Source of the DNA: Zobellella maritima
Lineage (GTDB): Bacteria; Pseudomonadota; Gammaproteobacteria; Enterobacterales; Aeromonadaceae
NCBI RefSeq assembly: GCF_003075035.1
Contig: NZ_QCZE01000001.1
Location: 630,187 to 694,186 of the forward strand
DNA length: 64,000 nucleotides
Reading direction: 5' to 3'
Part shown: piece by piece, positions 9,406 through 18,452 of the stretch
Position numbering within the stretch: the stretch's first letter is position 1
How the letters are laid out: each line of letters begins with the position of its first letter
Notes under the pieces: model-generated
What the model saw: the letters and a program-made list of their open reading frames with translations, nothing else
Databases searched by the model: none
What the model was told of the DNA's origin: nothing
Position numbers and translations under genes: made by a program

Positions 9406-9425
9406 AAGGGGAGGACTCTCCTTTT
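9406..9425 (+). terminator. weak terminator-like hairpin after potI
   Basis: AAGGGGAG, a 4-base loop, then CTCCTTTT. The stem contains two G-T pairs and the T-run is part of the stem. It lies 28 bp after the potI stop, so it may terminate only part of the transcript. Confidence 0.3.
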
Positions 9426-9515
9426 CAACTTAAGTGAACGGCATTGGGTGTTTCCCGGCCTTTTTTGATGTATCTATATAGATAATCAAACATAAAAACG
9501 CCGGGAGCGAAGAGA

Positions 9516-10262
9516 ATGCAGCTAGGCTTGTTGTTATGTGACCATACGGATAGCGACTTCAGCCGGGTCGGCGGTGATTATCCAGACCTGTTTCGGGAGT
9601 GCATAGCGGCAGTGGCACCAGAGGCACAATTACAGGTCTATGACGCGAACCAACATCAGTTGCCCGACGAAGGCACCCGGTTGGATGGCTGGATTATCAG
9701 CGGTGCTCGCTTCGATGCCTTTGGCCAGTACCCCTGGCTAGAGCGGCTGAAGGCCTGTGTTCGGCGCTTGCTGGAGCAGGGGCAGCGTATCGCCGGAGTC
9801 TGTTTCGGTCATCAGCTGCTGGCCTTGATGCACGGCGGCGAGGTGGGCCGGGCCCCGGTAGGGTGGGGCATAGGCACCCATGATTACCGCTGGCGACAGC
9901 AAGCAGAGGGACACCGGCCGGCGGAGGGGTTCAGGTTGCTGGTCAGTCACCAGGATCAGGTGCTGAGCCTGCCGGAGCGGGCCCGGGTACTGGCCGGCTC
10001 GGATTTCTGCCCCAATGCGGCCTTTACCCTGGACGATCGGGTGATAGGGGTACAGGGACACCCGGAGTTTACCCCTGCCTATTCCCGTTTCCTGATCGAG
10101 CAGCGCAAGGCGTACTTCAGCGGCAGCCTGTATCGACAGGCGATAGATTCACTTGAGCATGAGCATCATGGTTATGAGGTGATGCGCCTGTTGCTGGATT
10201 TCCTCACTTCACCTCAATCGGGAGGCAAGCAATATGGATATAGGGATCCCCAAGGAAATTAA
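9516..10262 (+). CDS. class-I glutamine amidotransferase-like hydrolase
   Basis: 248 aa. The nucleophile elbow AGVCFGHQLLA places Cys96, and GHPEF places the catalytic His182 and Glu184, giving a complete GATase-1 triad. Overall it resembles stand-alone GMP-synthase-like amidotransferases rather than the E. coli PuuD (C26) subtype. Its position behind potFGHI, with a 29-bp overlap into alanine dehydrogenase, suggests it may release glutamate from a gamma-glutamyl compound made by the PuuA-type ligases. That is inference from context. The start ATG 9516 has GGGAGCGAAGAG upstream. Confidence 0.75.
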   Translation: MQLGLLLCDHTDSDFSRVGGDYPDLFRECIAAVAPEAQLQVYDANQHQLPDEGTRLDGWIISGARFDAFGQYPWLERLKACVRRLLEQGQRIAGVCFGHQLLALMHGGEVGRAPVGWGIGTHDYRWRQQAEGHRPAEGFRLLVSHQDQVLSLPERARVLAGSDFCPNAAFTLDDRVIGVQGHPEFTPAYSRFLIEQRKAYFSGSLYRQAIDSLEHEHHGYEVMRLLLDFLTSPQSGGKQYGYRDPQGN

Positions 10263-11352
10263 AAACCACGAATACCGGGTAGGGATGACGCCCGGGGGGG
10301 TAAAAGAGCTGGTCAGGGACGGTCATACTCTGCTGGTTGAAACTCAGGCGGGGGCCGCCATCGGCTTGAGCGATGAGCAGTACCTGGCTGCCGGGGCCGA
10401 GATCGTGCCCGATGCCGCCACCTTGTTCGCCCGGGCCGAGATGATAGTCAAGGTCAAGGAGCCTCAGGCCGAGGAGTATCAGCGGCTGAAGCCGGGCCAG
10501 GTATTGTTTACCTATCTGCATCTGGCCCCGGATTTGCCCCAGACCCAGGGCCTGCTGGATGCCGGCTGCACCGCCATCGCCTATGAAACCGTGACCGACC
10601 GCAGCGGTGGCCTGCCGCTGTTGGCGCCGATGAGCGAGGTGGCCGGGCGTATGGCGATACAGGCCGGCGCCCACTGCCTGGAAAAGGCCCGCGGTGGCAG
10701 GGGCGTGCTGCTGGGCGGGGTGCCCGGTGTACCGCCCGCCCGTGTGCTGGTATTGGGTGGCGGGGTGGTGGGGATCAACGCGGCCCGCATGGCCCTGGGT
10801 CTGGGGGCGGATGTCACCCTGGTGGACAAGTCCCTGGCCCGTCTGAAAGAACTGGATAGCCTCTACGGCCCGGCCCTGAAGACCCTGTATTCAACCTCAG
10901 ACGCGATTGAGGGCGAATTGCCCTGGGCGGATCTGGTGGTGGGAGCCGTGCTGATCCCCGGTGCCGCGGCGCCCAAGCTGATCACCCGTGATATGCTGGG
11001 GTTGCTGCCCCATGGGGCGGTATTGGTGGATGTGGCCATCGATCAGGGCGGTTGCTTCGAAACCAGCAAGGCGACCACCCATCAAAACCCCACCTACACG
11101 GTGGATGAAATAGTGCATTACTGTGTGGCCAATATGCCCGGTGGTGTGGCGCGTACCTCCACCTTTGCCCTCACCAACGCCACTCTGCCGTTTGTCCAGG
11201 CACTGGCCAACAAAGGCTGGCGGCAGGCACTGAAGGAGGATCCCCACCTGGCCGCCGGGCTCAATGTGCATAAGGGGCAAATCGTCTATCAGGCGGTGGC
11301 CGAGGCGCATCAGTTGTCCTTTACCCCCCTGGAGAAGATCCTGAAGGGGTAA
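10234..11352 (+). CDS. ald: alanine dehydrogenase
   Basis: 372 aa, the usual length. The N-terminus [20 protein letters not shown] contains the conserved KEIK-N-E-RV pattern with pyruvate-binding Arg and Lys (VKVKEPQ). The NAD-binding segment [28 protein letters not shown] carries GxGxx[15 protein letters not shown] motif follows, as in Ald rather than transhydrogenase PntA. It interconverts alanine with pyruvate and ammonia. The 29-bp overlap with the upstream amidotransferase indicates translational coupling, so ammonia or amino-group recycling after polyamine or glutamyl-amide breakdown is plausible. Confidence 0.92.
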   Translation: MDIGIPKEIKNHEYRVGMTPGGVKELVRDGHTLLVETQAGAAIGLSDEQYLAAGAEIVPDAATLFARAEMIVKVKEPQAEEYQRLKPGQVLFTYLHLAPDLPQTQGLLDAGCTAIAYETVTDRSGGLPLLAPMSEVAGRMAIQAGAHCLEKARGGRGVLLGGVPGVPPARVLVLGGGVVGINAARMALGLGADVTLVDKSLARLKELDSLYGPALKTLYSTSDAIEGELPWADLVVGAVLIPGAAAPKLITRDMLGLLPHGAVLVDVAIDQGGCFETSKATTHQNPTYTVDEIVHYCVANMPGGVARTSTFALTNATLPFVQALANKGWRQALKEDPHLAAGLNVHKGQIVYQAVAEAHQLSFTPLEKILKG

Positions 11353-11454
11353 GGCTCCCCACAGGGCGAATCCCCCAAACGGGTGGAATCGCCACCTCAT
11401 TCGCCATCCCGGCTGCTCCCTGGGTTAAGCTTCGAGAACGCAGGGAGGAGCCTT

Positions 11455-12315
11455 ATGAAACATCATCCACTGTTATTGCCCACCGTGCTGGGTCTGGTGG
11501 CTCTGGCCGGCCCCGGGGCCGCCGCCGATCCCGTGCCGCCCCTGCAGCTGGCTGGGGCGTACCAGCGGCAAGAGGTGCCTGCACGGTACTGGGTCAGCGA
11601 AAAGCTTGATGGGGTGCGTGCCTATTGGGATGGTCATGCCCTGATCTCCCGACAGGGCAACCGCTTCAATGCGCCAGACTGGTTTACCGCCGGCTTTCCC
11701 GGACAGCCACTGGATGGTGAGCTGTGGATGGGACGAGGACGCTTCGACGAACTTTCCGGTGCGGTGCGCCGCTATCGGCCCGACGAGCAGGAGTGGCGGC
11801 GGATCCGCTTTATGGTCTTTGACCTGCCCGCCAGCGAGTTGCAATTTGACGGGCGACTGCTCACCTTGCAGGCGCTACTCAACACCCGGACATGGCCCCA
11901 TATTGCCCTGATTGAACAGCGTAAGGTCGCCGACGAAGCGACGCTGATGGCCTGGCTGGCCGAGGTGGAGACAGGGGGCGGAGAAGGGCTGATGCTGCAC
12001 CGGGGCGATGCCTACTATCGGGCCCGGCGCACCGATGCCTTGCTGAAACTCAAACGCCACCAGGATGCTGAGGCGGTGGTGGTCGCCCATCTGCCTGGTA
12101 AGGGAAAATATAGCCGGCTGCTTGGTGCCCTGCTGGTGGAAACCCCCGACGGCCGACGCTTTCGCATCGGCACCGGCCTGACCGATCGGCAGCGTCGTTC
12201 TCCCCCCGCCATCGGCAGTACCATCAGCTATCGGTACCGGGGCGAAACCCGCAAGGGGATCCCCCGGTTCGCCAGCTTCCTGCGGGTAAGAGACGAAGAG
12301 CCGGCGAAGGAATAA
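11455..12315 (+). CDS. ligE: ATP-dependent DNA ligase with signal peptide (LigE type)
   Basis: 286 aa. The N-terminus MKHHPLLLPTVLGLVALAGPGAAA is a typical signal peptide, predicting a periplasmic enzyme. Ligase motif I is SEKLDGVRAYWDG with adenylated Lys50. Motif III/IIIa (FMVFDLPA), motif IV (GGGEGLMLHRG) and motif V (LKLKRHQDAEAVVV) follow, then a compact OB fold. There is no DNA-binding or zinc domain, as expected for the minimal LigE family. ATG 11455 has GGGAGGAG at 4-base spacing; the upstream in-frame start at 11383 would destroy the signal peptide. It seals nicks in double-stranded DNA using ATP. Roles in DNA uptake or extracellular DNA have been suggested for the family. Confidence 0.88.
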   Translation: MKHHPLLLPTVLGLVALAGPGAAADPVPPLQLAGAYQRQEVPARYWVSEKLDGVRAYWDGHALISRQGNRFNAPDWFTAGFPGQPLDGELWMGRGRFDELSGAVRRYRPDEQEWRRIRFMVFDLPASELQFDGRLLTLQALLNTRTWPHIALIEQRKVADEATLMAWLAEVETGGGEGLMLHRGDAYYRARRTDALLKLKRHQDAEAVVVAHLPGKGKYSRLLGALLVETPDGRRFRIGTGLTDRQRRSPPAIGSTISYRYRGETRKGIPRFASFLRVRDEEPAKE

Positions 12316-12550
12316 CGGCTGGCGCCGGGTCGCTTTTTCAGCTGGCCGGGTGACTCACTCCGGCGCTCCCCCAGGCGAACAGTGGTGTGGCTGCCCCGGG
12401 TCGCGGCGTATTCATGTGCGGTCTCCGGTCGATGGTGCCGCATTCGGAGCACTTATTTGGGATACAGTGTCCGGAAAAGATCATATAGTGACTGTGATAA
12501 ACATGAGTCGCAGGTGAGTGAATATATAGCCGAAGGAGGATGGGATTGGT

Positions 12551-13378
12551 ATGTGCCTGATCGCCTTTTCCTGGGATCCCGGTGGGGATATGCCGTTGCT
12601 GTTGCTGGCCAACCGGGATGAATTCTATGACAGGCCCACGGCGGTGGCGGACTGGTGGCCGGGCCACGATGGCATCTGGGCGGGACGGGATTTACAGGCG
12701 GGGGGTACCTGGCTGGGGCTGACCCGTAACGGCCGCTTCGCCGCCCTGACCAACTTTCGCAATGGGGTGCCGCAGCATGCCCAGGCACCGTCCCGGGGCG
12801 GGCTGGTTGCGGGGTTTCTTGAGAGTGACGTCAGCCCGGAGCACTACAGTCGGCAGCTGATGCCCCGGGCCCATCAATATAACGGTTTCAACCTGGTAGT
12901 GGGCGATATCTACGGCGTAACCGGCCCTGCATCTGTCTGGTATTGCGGCAACCAGGCAGGGGCCGAGGCGCGCAGCCTGCCGGCGGGGCTCTATGGTTTG
13001 TCCAATGCGGTGCTCGACACCCCCTGGCCAAAATTGCAACGACTGAAGGCCAGGCTGGCCGGGCTGGACAGCGATCACCGGGAGCTGGTGCAGGTCTGTA
13101 TGGGTTTTTTAAGCGATCCCACCCGGGCTGATGAGGCCGAACTGCCGATGACCGGCATTTCCCGTGAGTGGGAGCTGGATCTGTCCTCCATCTTTATCGT
13201 GGGTCCGGACTATGGTACCCGGGCCCAGACAGTGGTGCAGGCCTATGCCGACGGCACCCTGGAAGCGACCGAGCGCAGTTTCAACGGCGCGAACCAGGCC
13301 CGGGCCCTGCAGCCGGACGCTGTGCGCTGCATGCGGTGTGCCGTGGCCCCGGGTCCGGAGCTGTCCCCAGAACCATGA
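12551..13378 (+). CDS. NRDE (TANGO2-like) family protein
   Basis: 275 aa. It starts MCLIAFSW with the invariant Cys2, followed by the name-giving motif LLLANRDEFYDRPT and the GRDLQAGGTWLGLTRNGRFAALTNFRN block. Eukaryotic TANGO2 has been linked to haem and lipid handling; no bacterial reaction is established. The ribosome site AAGGAGG is 12 bases upstream, longer than usual, but a nearer ATG is out of frame and the MC start is conserved. Its stop overlaps the start of the following DUF2784 gene (ATGA). Confidence 0.85.
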   Translation: MCLIAFSWDPGGDMPLLLLANRDEFYDRPTAVADWWPGHDGIWAGRDLQAGGTWLGLTRNGRFAALTNFRNGVPQHAQAPSRGGLVAGFLESDVSPEHYSRQLMPRAHQYNGFNLVVGDIYGVTGPASVWYCGNQAGAEARSLPAGLYGLSNAVLDTPWPKLQRLKARLAGLDSDHRELVQVCMGFLSDPTRADEAELPMTGISREWELDLSSIFIVGPDYGTRAQTVVQAYADGTLEATERSFNGANQARALQPDAVRCMRCAVAPGPELSPEP

Positions 13379-13752
13379 TTACCCGCCTGCTGGCCGACCT
13401 GGTGCTGGTGGTGCACCTGCTGTTTATCCTCTTCGCCCTGCTGGGAGGCCTGCTGCTGCTGTGGCGTAAATGGTTACCGCTTATCCACCTGCCTGCCGCC
13501 GCCTGGGCCATGCTGGTCGAGCTGCAGGGACGAACCTGTCCGCTTACCCCGCTGGAAAACCACTTGCGGCGGCTGGCCGGGGAAAGCGGCTATGAGGGGA
13601 GTTTTATCGACCATTATCTGATGGCCATCATCTATCCGCCCGGTTTGACGCCGGGCATTCAGCTGTTGCTGGGGCTGCTAGCCCTGGGCGTCAACCTGCT
13701 GATTTATGGCTGGGCTGTCCATCGCTTGTCCCGGCGGGCGAGAGGGGCCTAA
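13375..13752 (+). CDS. DUF2784 family membrane protein
   Basis: 125 aa, with about three hydrophobic helices: LADLVLVVHLLFILFALLGG, a central HLPAAAWAMLVEL and the C-terminal GIQLLLGLLALGVNLLIYG. The motif VELQGRTCPLTPLE with a conserved Cys is the DUF2784 hallmark. The start ATG overlaps the NRDE stop codon, so the two are translationally coupled. Function is unknown. Confidence 0.8.
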   Translation: MITRLLADLVLVVHLLFILFALLGGLLLLWRKWLPLIHLPAAAWAMLVELQGRTCPLTPLENHLRRLAGESGYEGSFIDHYLMAIIYPPGLTPGIQLLLGLLALGVNLLIYGWAVHRLSRRARGA

Positions 13753-13774
13753 GCTTGCGATTCCGGCAAGCATA

Positions 13775-13810
13775 GCCACACTTGTGTTGACCGGTCGGCA
13801 CAAGTGTGGC
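13775..13810 (+). repeat. perfect 12-bp inverted repeat upstream of the GST gene
   Basis: GCCACACTTGTG at 13775-13786 and CACAAGTGTGGC at 13799-13810 are exact inverted repeats separated by 12 bases. No T-run follows in either direction. It may be a terminator without U-tract for the DUF2784 transcript, or a dimeric repressor operator for the GST gene starting at 13850. Confidence 0.6.
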
Positions 13811-13849
13811 CATGGGAGACACACCTCACCGGGTACCAAGGATCTCGTC

Positions 13850-14557
13850 ATGAAAGAGCTGTTTATCGCCAATAAAAACTATTCATCCTGGTCGCTGCGA
13901 CCCTGGGTACTGATGCGAATGCTGGATATCCCCTTTAACGAGCACCTGGAGCCTTTCGGATCCGGTTCCAACTGGTCGACCTTCCGGCGGTTTTCTCCTA
14001 CCGGCAAGGTGCCCTGCCTGGTGGATAACGGTGTGGTGGTGTGGGACAGTCTGGGGATCACCGAATATCTGGCCGAGCATTATCCCGGCGTCTGGCCCAG
14101 GCAGGCAGAGGCCAGAGCCTGGGCCCGCTGCGCCGCCGCCGAGATGCATTCCGGCTTCTTTGCGCTGCGCAATCAGTGCCCGATGAATTGTGGGCTGCAG
14201 CTCGAAATGAACGGGGTGGACGCCGAGCTGCGGCAGGATATCGACCGACTGAACGAGCTGTGGCAGGAAGGGCTGGCCCGTTTCGGTGGCCCCTGGCTGG
14301 CGGGGGGAGCATTCAGCGCCGTGGACGCATTCTTTGCGCCGGTGGCCTTTCGGGTGAGCAATTACGGGCTCAAACTGGTGCCCGCTGCCGATGATTATGT
14401 GCGGCAGCTGCTGGCACTTAAACCCATGCAGGACTGGCTGGACGCTGCCCTCCTCGAACCCTGGCGCGAGCCGGGGCATGAAGCCGAGGCGCGCCAGGCG
14501 GGCAAGATACTGGCTGATCGACGGTTGCCCGTCGGTTCATCAACAGGCATGGCCTGA
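13850..14557 (+). CDS. glutathione S-transferase family protein
   Basis: 235 aa. The N-terminal thioredoxin-fold domain starts MKELFIANKNYSSWSLRPWVLM with the candidate catalytic Ser in SSWS and the glutathione-binding GKVPCLVDNGVVVWDSLGITEYL (cis-Pro and SxxI). An alpha-helical C-terminal domain runs from about residue 90. This NKNYSSWSLRPW subgroup is common in proteobacteria; substrate unknown. ATG 13850 is used because the longer frame from 13706 would read through the inverted repeat and has no matching N-terminus. Confidence 0.85.
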   Translation: MKELFIANKNYSSWSLRPWVLMRMLDIPFNEHLEPFGSGSNWSTFRRFSPTGKVPCLVDNGVVVWDSLGITEYLAEHYPGVWPRQAEARAWARCAAAEMHSGFFALRNQCPMNCGLQLEMNGVDAELRQDIDRLNELWQEGLARFGGPWLAGGAFSAVDAFFAPVAFRVSNYGLKLVPAADDYVRQLLALKPMQDWLDAALLEPWREPGHEAEARQAGKILADRRLPVGSSTGMA

Positions 14558-14642
14558 GGAGGCACAATGACACCGGGCGGGGTGCGGCGGCAGGCTGCCT
14601 GGGCCCGTTGTATCAACGACTGCGCGCGGGGCGGTGAGCGGG

Positions 14643-15962
14643 ATGAGCCACACCGCTGCTTCCGTCGGAATAGCAGCTTCCATGGATGAGGTAGTTGGCC
14701 GCTTGCTGGACGGCCATCAGACCCTGGGCCGACTGGGCATTGCGCTGCTGCTGGGCATGTTGATCGGCATCCAGCGGGGTTGGCAGACCCGGGACAGCCA
14801 GGCCGGGATGCGTATCGCCGGTATACGCACCCATGCCCTGGTTGGCCTGTTGGGGGGGCTGACGGCCCTGCTCTCCCTGCACTTCGGTGGCTGGATCTTT
14901 GCCGTGTCTCTGCTGGGGGTATTTGGCATCTGCTTGGTCGCCTATCGGGTGCGCAGTCAGCAGGTGGCCGACTATAGCGTGACCGGCGCCATCGGGCTTA
15001 TCCTCACTTTCTGTTTTGGCGCCGTGGCTTTGGTGGATGACCCGGCCATCGCCGCCGCCGCAGCGGTGATCACCGCCTTTATCCTGGATAATAAACAGGA
15101 GATCCATGGTTTGTTGCACAAGTTGCAGCAGCATGAGCTGGACGCCGGCCTGAAATTGCTGTTGATTTCGGTGGTGATGCTGCCGCTGCTGCCGGATCTG
15201 GACATGGGGCCAGGTCAGGCCATCAATCCCTACCAGATCTGGTGGATGGTGGTGCTGATCGCCGCCATTTCTTTTTTGGGTTATTTCGCGGTGCGGGTCG
15301 GCGGCACCGAGAAGGGGATCCTCTTTACCAGCCTGTTTGCGGGCTTGAGTTCTTCCACCGCCCTGACCCTGCACTATGCCCGTTTGTCGCGGGTAAATCC
15401 CCGGCTCAATCCTTTGCTGGCGGCGGGTATCTTACTGGCCTGCGGCACCATGTTTCCCCGCATCCTGGTCTATTGCGCCCTGATTAATCCGCAGTTGTTG
15501 CCGGCCCTGCTGCTGCCGGTGCTGATGATGACAATGCTGCTTTATGTGCCGGCGGTATTTATCTGGCTGCATCACCGTAAGCAGGTAACCCTCGATCAGC
15601 CCAGGCTCAGAATGAAGCCGCTGGACCTCAAGCTGGCCGTCGGTTTTGGCCTGTTGATCATGGTGATTATGGTGCTTGGCGAATGGCTCAAGAACTGGCT
15701 GGGCAGCACCGGTATCCTGCTGCTGGCCATGGCTTCGGGGATTGCCGATGTGGATGCCATCACCCTGTCGCTGACGCGGATGTCGCTGTCGAGCGTCGAC
15801 TTTGCCACCGCCGTGCTGGGCATAGTGCTGGCTGCGTCAGTCAATAATATCGTCAAGTCGTTGTTGGCCCTGACCGTCGGTGGACGGGTGTTGGGTGCCA
15901 GGGTAGGGGGACCCATGCTGCTTTCGATGGCTGGTGGCGTGCTGGTTGCCTGGTGGTTTTAA
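14643..15962 (+). CDS. MgtC/SapB-like and DUF4010 membrane protein
   Basis: About 439 aa, with a dozen hydrophobic segments. The N-terminal part (LGIALLLGMLIGIQRGWQ, GIRTHALVGLLGGLTALLS) is the MgtC/SapB fold including the GxERG-like turn. The C-terminal half (LDLKLAVGFGLLIMVIMVLGEWL, GIADVDAITLSLTRMS) is DUF4010. The combined architecture is widespread in bacteria and its transport role is uncertain. ATG 14643 is favoured over GTG 14634 by the start type. Confidence 0.8.
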   Translation: MSHTAASVGIAASMDEVVGRLLDGHQTLGRLGIALLLGMLIGIQRGWQTRDSQAGMRIAGIRTHALVGLLGGLTALLSLHFGGWIFAVSLLGVFGICLVAYRVRSQQVADYSVTGAIGLILTFCFGAVALVDDPAIAAAAAVITAFILDNKQEIHGLLHKLQQHELDAGLKLLLISVVMLPLLPDLDMGPGQAINPYQIWWMVVLIAAISFLGYFAVRVGGTEKGILFTSLFAGLSSSTALTLHYARLSRVNPRLNPLLAAGILLACGTMFPRILVYCALINPQLLPALLLPVLMMTMLLYVPAVFIWLHHRKQVTLDQPRLRMKPLDLKLAVGFGLLIMVIMVLGEWLKNWLGSTGILLLAMASGIADVDAITLSLTRMSLSSVDFATAVLGIVLAASVNNIVKSLLALTVGGRVLGARVGGPMLLSMAGGVLVAWWF

Positions 15963-16002
15963 ATAACTGTTCCTAATTGTGCTACAGAAATCAGGCTCGA
16001 AC

Positions 16003-16066
16003 GCAGACTTGCCGTAAACCCCTCCCAGGGGGCTCCGCCGCACCATCCTTGGCGCGGAGGGGCTGC
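16003..16066 (+). repeat. dispersed intergenic repeat, copy A
   Basis: Shares the core ACTTGCCGTAAACCCCTCCC and GGGGGCTCCG with the copies at 22764, 51710 and 55059. Inner hairpin CCGCACCA/TGGCGCGG (16038-16057, one mismatch) and short outer pair GCAG/CTGC (16003-16006 with 16063-16066). It lies between the MgtC/DUF4010 gene and the EamA gene. Confidence 0.6.
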
Positions 16067-16135
16067 TTATCGAATCCTGACTTCTGTCTCGAAATGTAGC
16101 GATATTTGTATCAGTTATTTTAACAGGATCAATGA

Positions 16136-16975
16136 ATGCCCAATGCCCATCTGTTATTGGCCACCCTGCTGGCGATGATTGCCTTCGCCGGCAATTCGGT
16201 GCTCTGCCGGCTGGCGTTCCAGGGTACCGAAATAGATGCGGCCAGCTTTACCGGCATGCGACTGCTGTCCGGCGCCCTGGTGCTTTGGCTGCTGGTGGTG
16301 CTCAACGGCAGGAAAGGGGCACTGAAGGCGGGCAGCTGGTGGTCGGCCTTGGCGTTGTTCCTGTATGCGGCCACTTTTTCTTTTGCCTATCTGTCGCTGG
16401 CCACCGGTACCGGTGCCCTGTTGTTGTTTGGGGCCGTGCAGGTGACCATGATAGGGGCGGGCCTGTGGCGGGGGGAACGACTGAACCGCTGGCAGAGCCT
16501 GGGGCTGGGATCTGCCTTTGCCGGCCTGGTGGGTCTGTTGTTACCGGGGATCTCGGCACCGCCCTTCGCAGGCGCCGTTATTATGTTAACCAGCGGGGTG
16601 GCCTGGGGCGTCTATTCATTGCGTGGACGGGGTGTCACCGATGCGACCCGGGTCACGGCCGGTAATTTTATGCGAGCCGTCCCCCTGGGGGCGGGGTTGT
16701 TCTTCGCCTGGTTACCCTGGACCAGGCTGGATGCCATGGGGCTCTGGTATGCCGTCCTGTCCGGCGGTTTGACCTCGGCCTTGGGCTATGCGCTCTGGTA
16801 TCGGGCATTGAGTGGGTTGAACGCCACCCAGGCGGCCACGGTACAGCTGAGTGTGCCAATAATTGCGGCCCTGGGAGGCATACTGTGGCTGAGCGAACCC
16901 TTGACCCTGCGCTTTCTGCTGGCCTCGGTAGCGGTGCTGGGTGGCGTCGCCCTGGTTATTTTCGGGCGTGGCTAA
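16136..16975 (+). CDS. EamA/DMT-superfamily transporter
   Basis: 279 aa, with ten predicted membrane helices arranged as two EamA repeats (about residues 5-135 and 145-278). Typical motifs are FAGNSVLCRLAF in helix 1, FAYLSLATGTGALLLFGAVQ in the first repeat and SGGLTSALGYALWYRAL in the second. Members export amino acids or metabolites by proton antiport; the substrate is not visible. It stands alone, converging with lysC across a bidirectional hairpin at 17012-17033. Confidence 0.85.
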   Translation: MPNAHLLLATLLAMIAFAGNSVLCRLAFQGTEIDAASFTGMRLLSGALVLWLLVVLNGRKGALKAGSWWSALALFLYAATFSFAYLSLATGTGALLLFGAVQVTMIGAGLWRGERLNRWQSLGLGSAFAGLVGLLLPGISAPPFAGAVIMLTSGVAWGVYSLRGRGVTDATRVTAGNFMRAVPLGAGLFFAWLPWTRLDAMGLWYAVLSGGLTSALGYALWYRALSGLNATQAATVQLSVPIIAALGGILWLSEPLTLRFLLASVAVLGGVALVIFGRG

Positions 16976-17011
16976 GATCAGGTGCCCGGGATGAGTGACG
17001 CAGAAAAGAGG

Positions 17012-17033
17012 AGGGCGCCCTGAGGGGCGCCCT
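17012..17033 (-). terminator. intrinsic terminator for lysC (leftward)
   Basis: AGGGCGCC / GGCGCCCT stem with a 6-base loop, 7 bp beyond the lysC stop. On the minus strand it is followed by CCTCTTTTCT, a usable T-rich tail. On the plus strand only GGTTGTCT follows, so it serves lysC better than the EamA gene. Confidence 0.7.
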
Positions 17034-17039
17034 GGTTGT

Positions 17040-18377
17040 CTAGGCGGGTAACAGGGTCTGGTGCAGATCCTGTATCACGCCTGCGGCGGCGTCATCATTA
17101 ACCAGGAAACAGAGGTTATGGGGGCTGGCGCCGTAGCAGATCATACGGATATTGACGCTTTCCAGCGCCTGAAATACCCGGCTACCGGTCCCGCTGACTT
17201 CACTCATGCGGTTGCCGATCAAGGCCACCAGGGCCAAGCCATGTTCCACCTTCAGATGGCAGTGTTTACCGAGTTCCGCCTGCACTTCATCGGTCAGCAG
17301 TTCGGCCCCCGCATCCAGGGTCAGGGACACGCTGACTTCCGAGGTGGTGATCAGGTCGACGGAAATCTTGTGTCGGGCCAGGATGCCGAACACCTCGGCC
17401 AGGAAGCCGTGGGCCTGGAACATATTCAGGCTGGTCAGGGTCAGCAGTACCTGATTGCGGCGCAGGGCCAGGGCGCGAAACAGCGGCGCCTGGGGGGTGG
17501 CGTTGCGGATCCAGGTGCCGCCCGCTTCCGGTGCCTTGCTGGAGCCGACAAATACCGGGATCTGTCGGCGTACCGCCGGCTGCAGGGTGGCTGGATGCAG
17601 AACCTTGGCGCCAAATGTTGCCATTTCCGAGGCTTCGCTGAAGCTGATTTCCGGAATGGCGCGGGCCTCGCTCACCAGGCGGGGATCCGTGGTGTAGATA
17701 CCGGGCACATCGGTCCAGATCTCTACGGCGGATGCCTCGAGGGCTTCACCCAGCAGGGCGGCGGAAAAGTCGCTGCCGCCGCGACCCAGGGTAGTGGTGC
17801 GGCCATCGCTGGCGGCACCGATAAAGCCCTGGGTGATCACCAGTTGCTTTTCGCACAGGGGCTGCAATTCGGCGACGGCAGACCGGGCCAGGGCATCCAG
17901 ATCGGGTGCGGCGCGGCTGAATCTGTCATCGGTATGCATGATCCGACGTACATCGAACCAGACAGCAGGAGTACCCCGTTGGCGCAGCAGCTCGACAAAC
18001 AGGCGGGTGGACATCAGCTCACCCTGGGCGACGATCTCGTCGTTCAGGGCCTTGCTGGGGCTGATCGCGGCACTGTCCGACAGCTCCTTGATATGGTGCA
18101 GAATTTCTTCGATATGACGGCTCAGCATCTCGGGGTTGCCGAGGCTGGTCAGTATGCCTTGCTGGATGTCGGTCAGCTGTTGCAGCAGCTCGGCCCGGTG
18201 CGCCTGCTGATGCTCTCCCGATGCCAGGGCAACCAGTAGGTTGGTAACCCCGGAACTTGCGCTTAACACCGCCAATCGGGTGTGGGGGTTTTGTTCGAGG
18301 ATAGCGGCGCAGCGGCTCATGGCTTGATGATCGGCAACGCTGGTCCCACCAAACTTGGCGACTATAAGTTGATTCAA
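17040..18377 (-). CDS. lysC: lysine-sensitive aspartate kinase III
   Basis: 445 aa versus 449 in E. coli LysC. The catalytic domain starts LNQLIVAKFGGTSVAD (KFGGTSV phosphate-binding motif), with GELMSTRLFVELLRQRG, TTLGRGGSDFSAAL and WTDVPGIYTTDPR. Two ACT domains at the C-terminus (HKISVDLITTSEVSVSL, NIRMICYGASPHNLCFLV) sense lysine. The start is TTG at 18377, preceded by AAGGAG with 6-base spacing. The longer frame to 18533 translates the lysine riboswitch and is artefactual. It phosphorylates aspartate, entering lysine, threonine and methionine biosynthesis, and is under dual control by the riboswitch and ACT feedback. Confidence 0.95.
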   Translation of the reverse strand: MNQLIVAKFGGTSVADHQAMSRCAAILEQNPHTRLAVLSASSGVTNLLVALASGEHQQAHRAELLQQLTDIQQGILTSLGNPEMLSRHIEEILHHIKELSDSAAISPSKALNDEIVAQGELMSTRLFVELLRQRGTPAVWFDVRRIMHTDDRFSRAAPDLDALARSAVAELQPLCEKQLVITQGFIGAASDGRTTTLGRGGSDFSAALLGEALEASAVEIWTDVPGIYTTDPRLVSEARAIPEISFSEASEMATFGAKVLHPATLQPAVRRQIPVFVGSSKAPEAGGTWIRNATPQAPLFRALALRRNQVLLTLTSLNMFQAHGFLAEVFGILARHKISVDLITTSEVSVSLTLDAGAELLTDEVQAELGKHCHLKVEHGLALVALIGNRMSEVSGTGSRVFQALESVNIRMICYGASPHNLCFLVNDDAAAGVIQDLHQTLLPA

Positions 18378-18452
18378 GTGCAGCTCCTTGAAGTATGCAT
18401 GCGAAAAATAAATAACAACGGGGGAACGACTGCAGACACGAGAAAGGTCACG

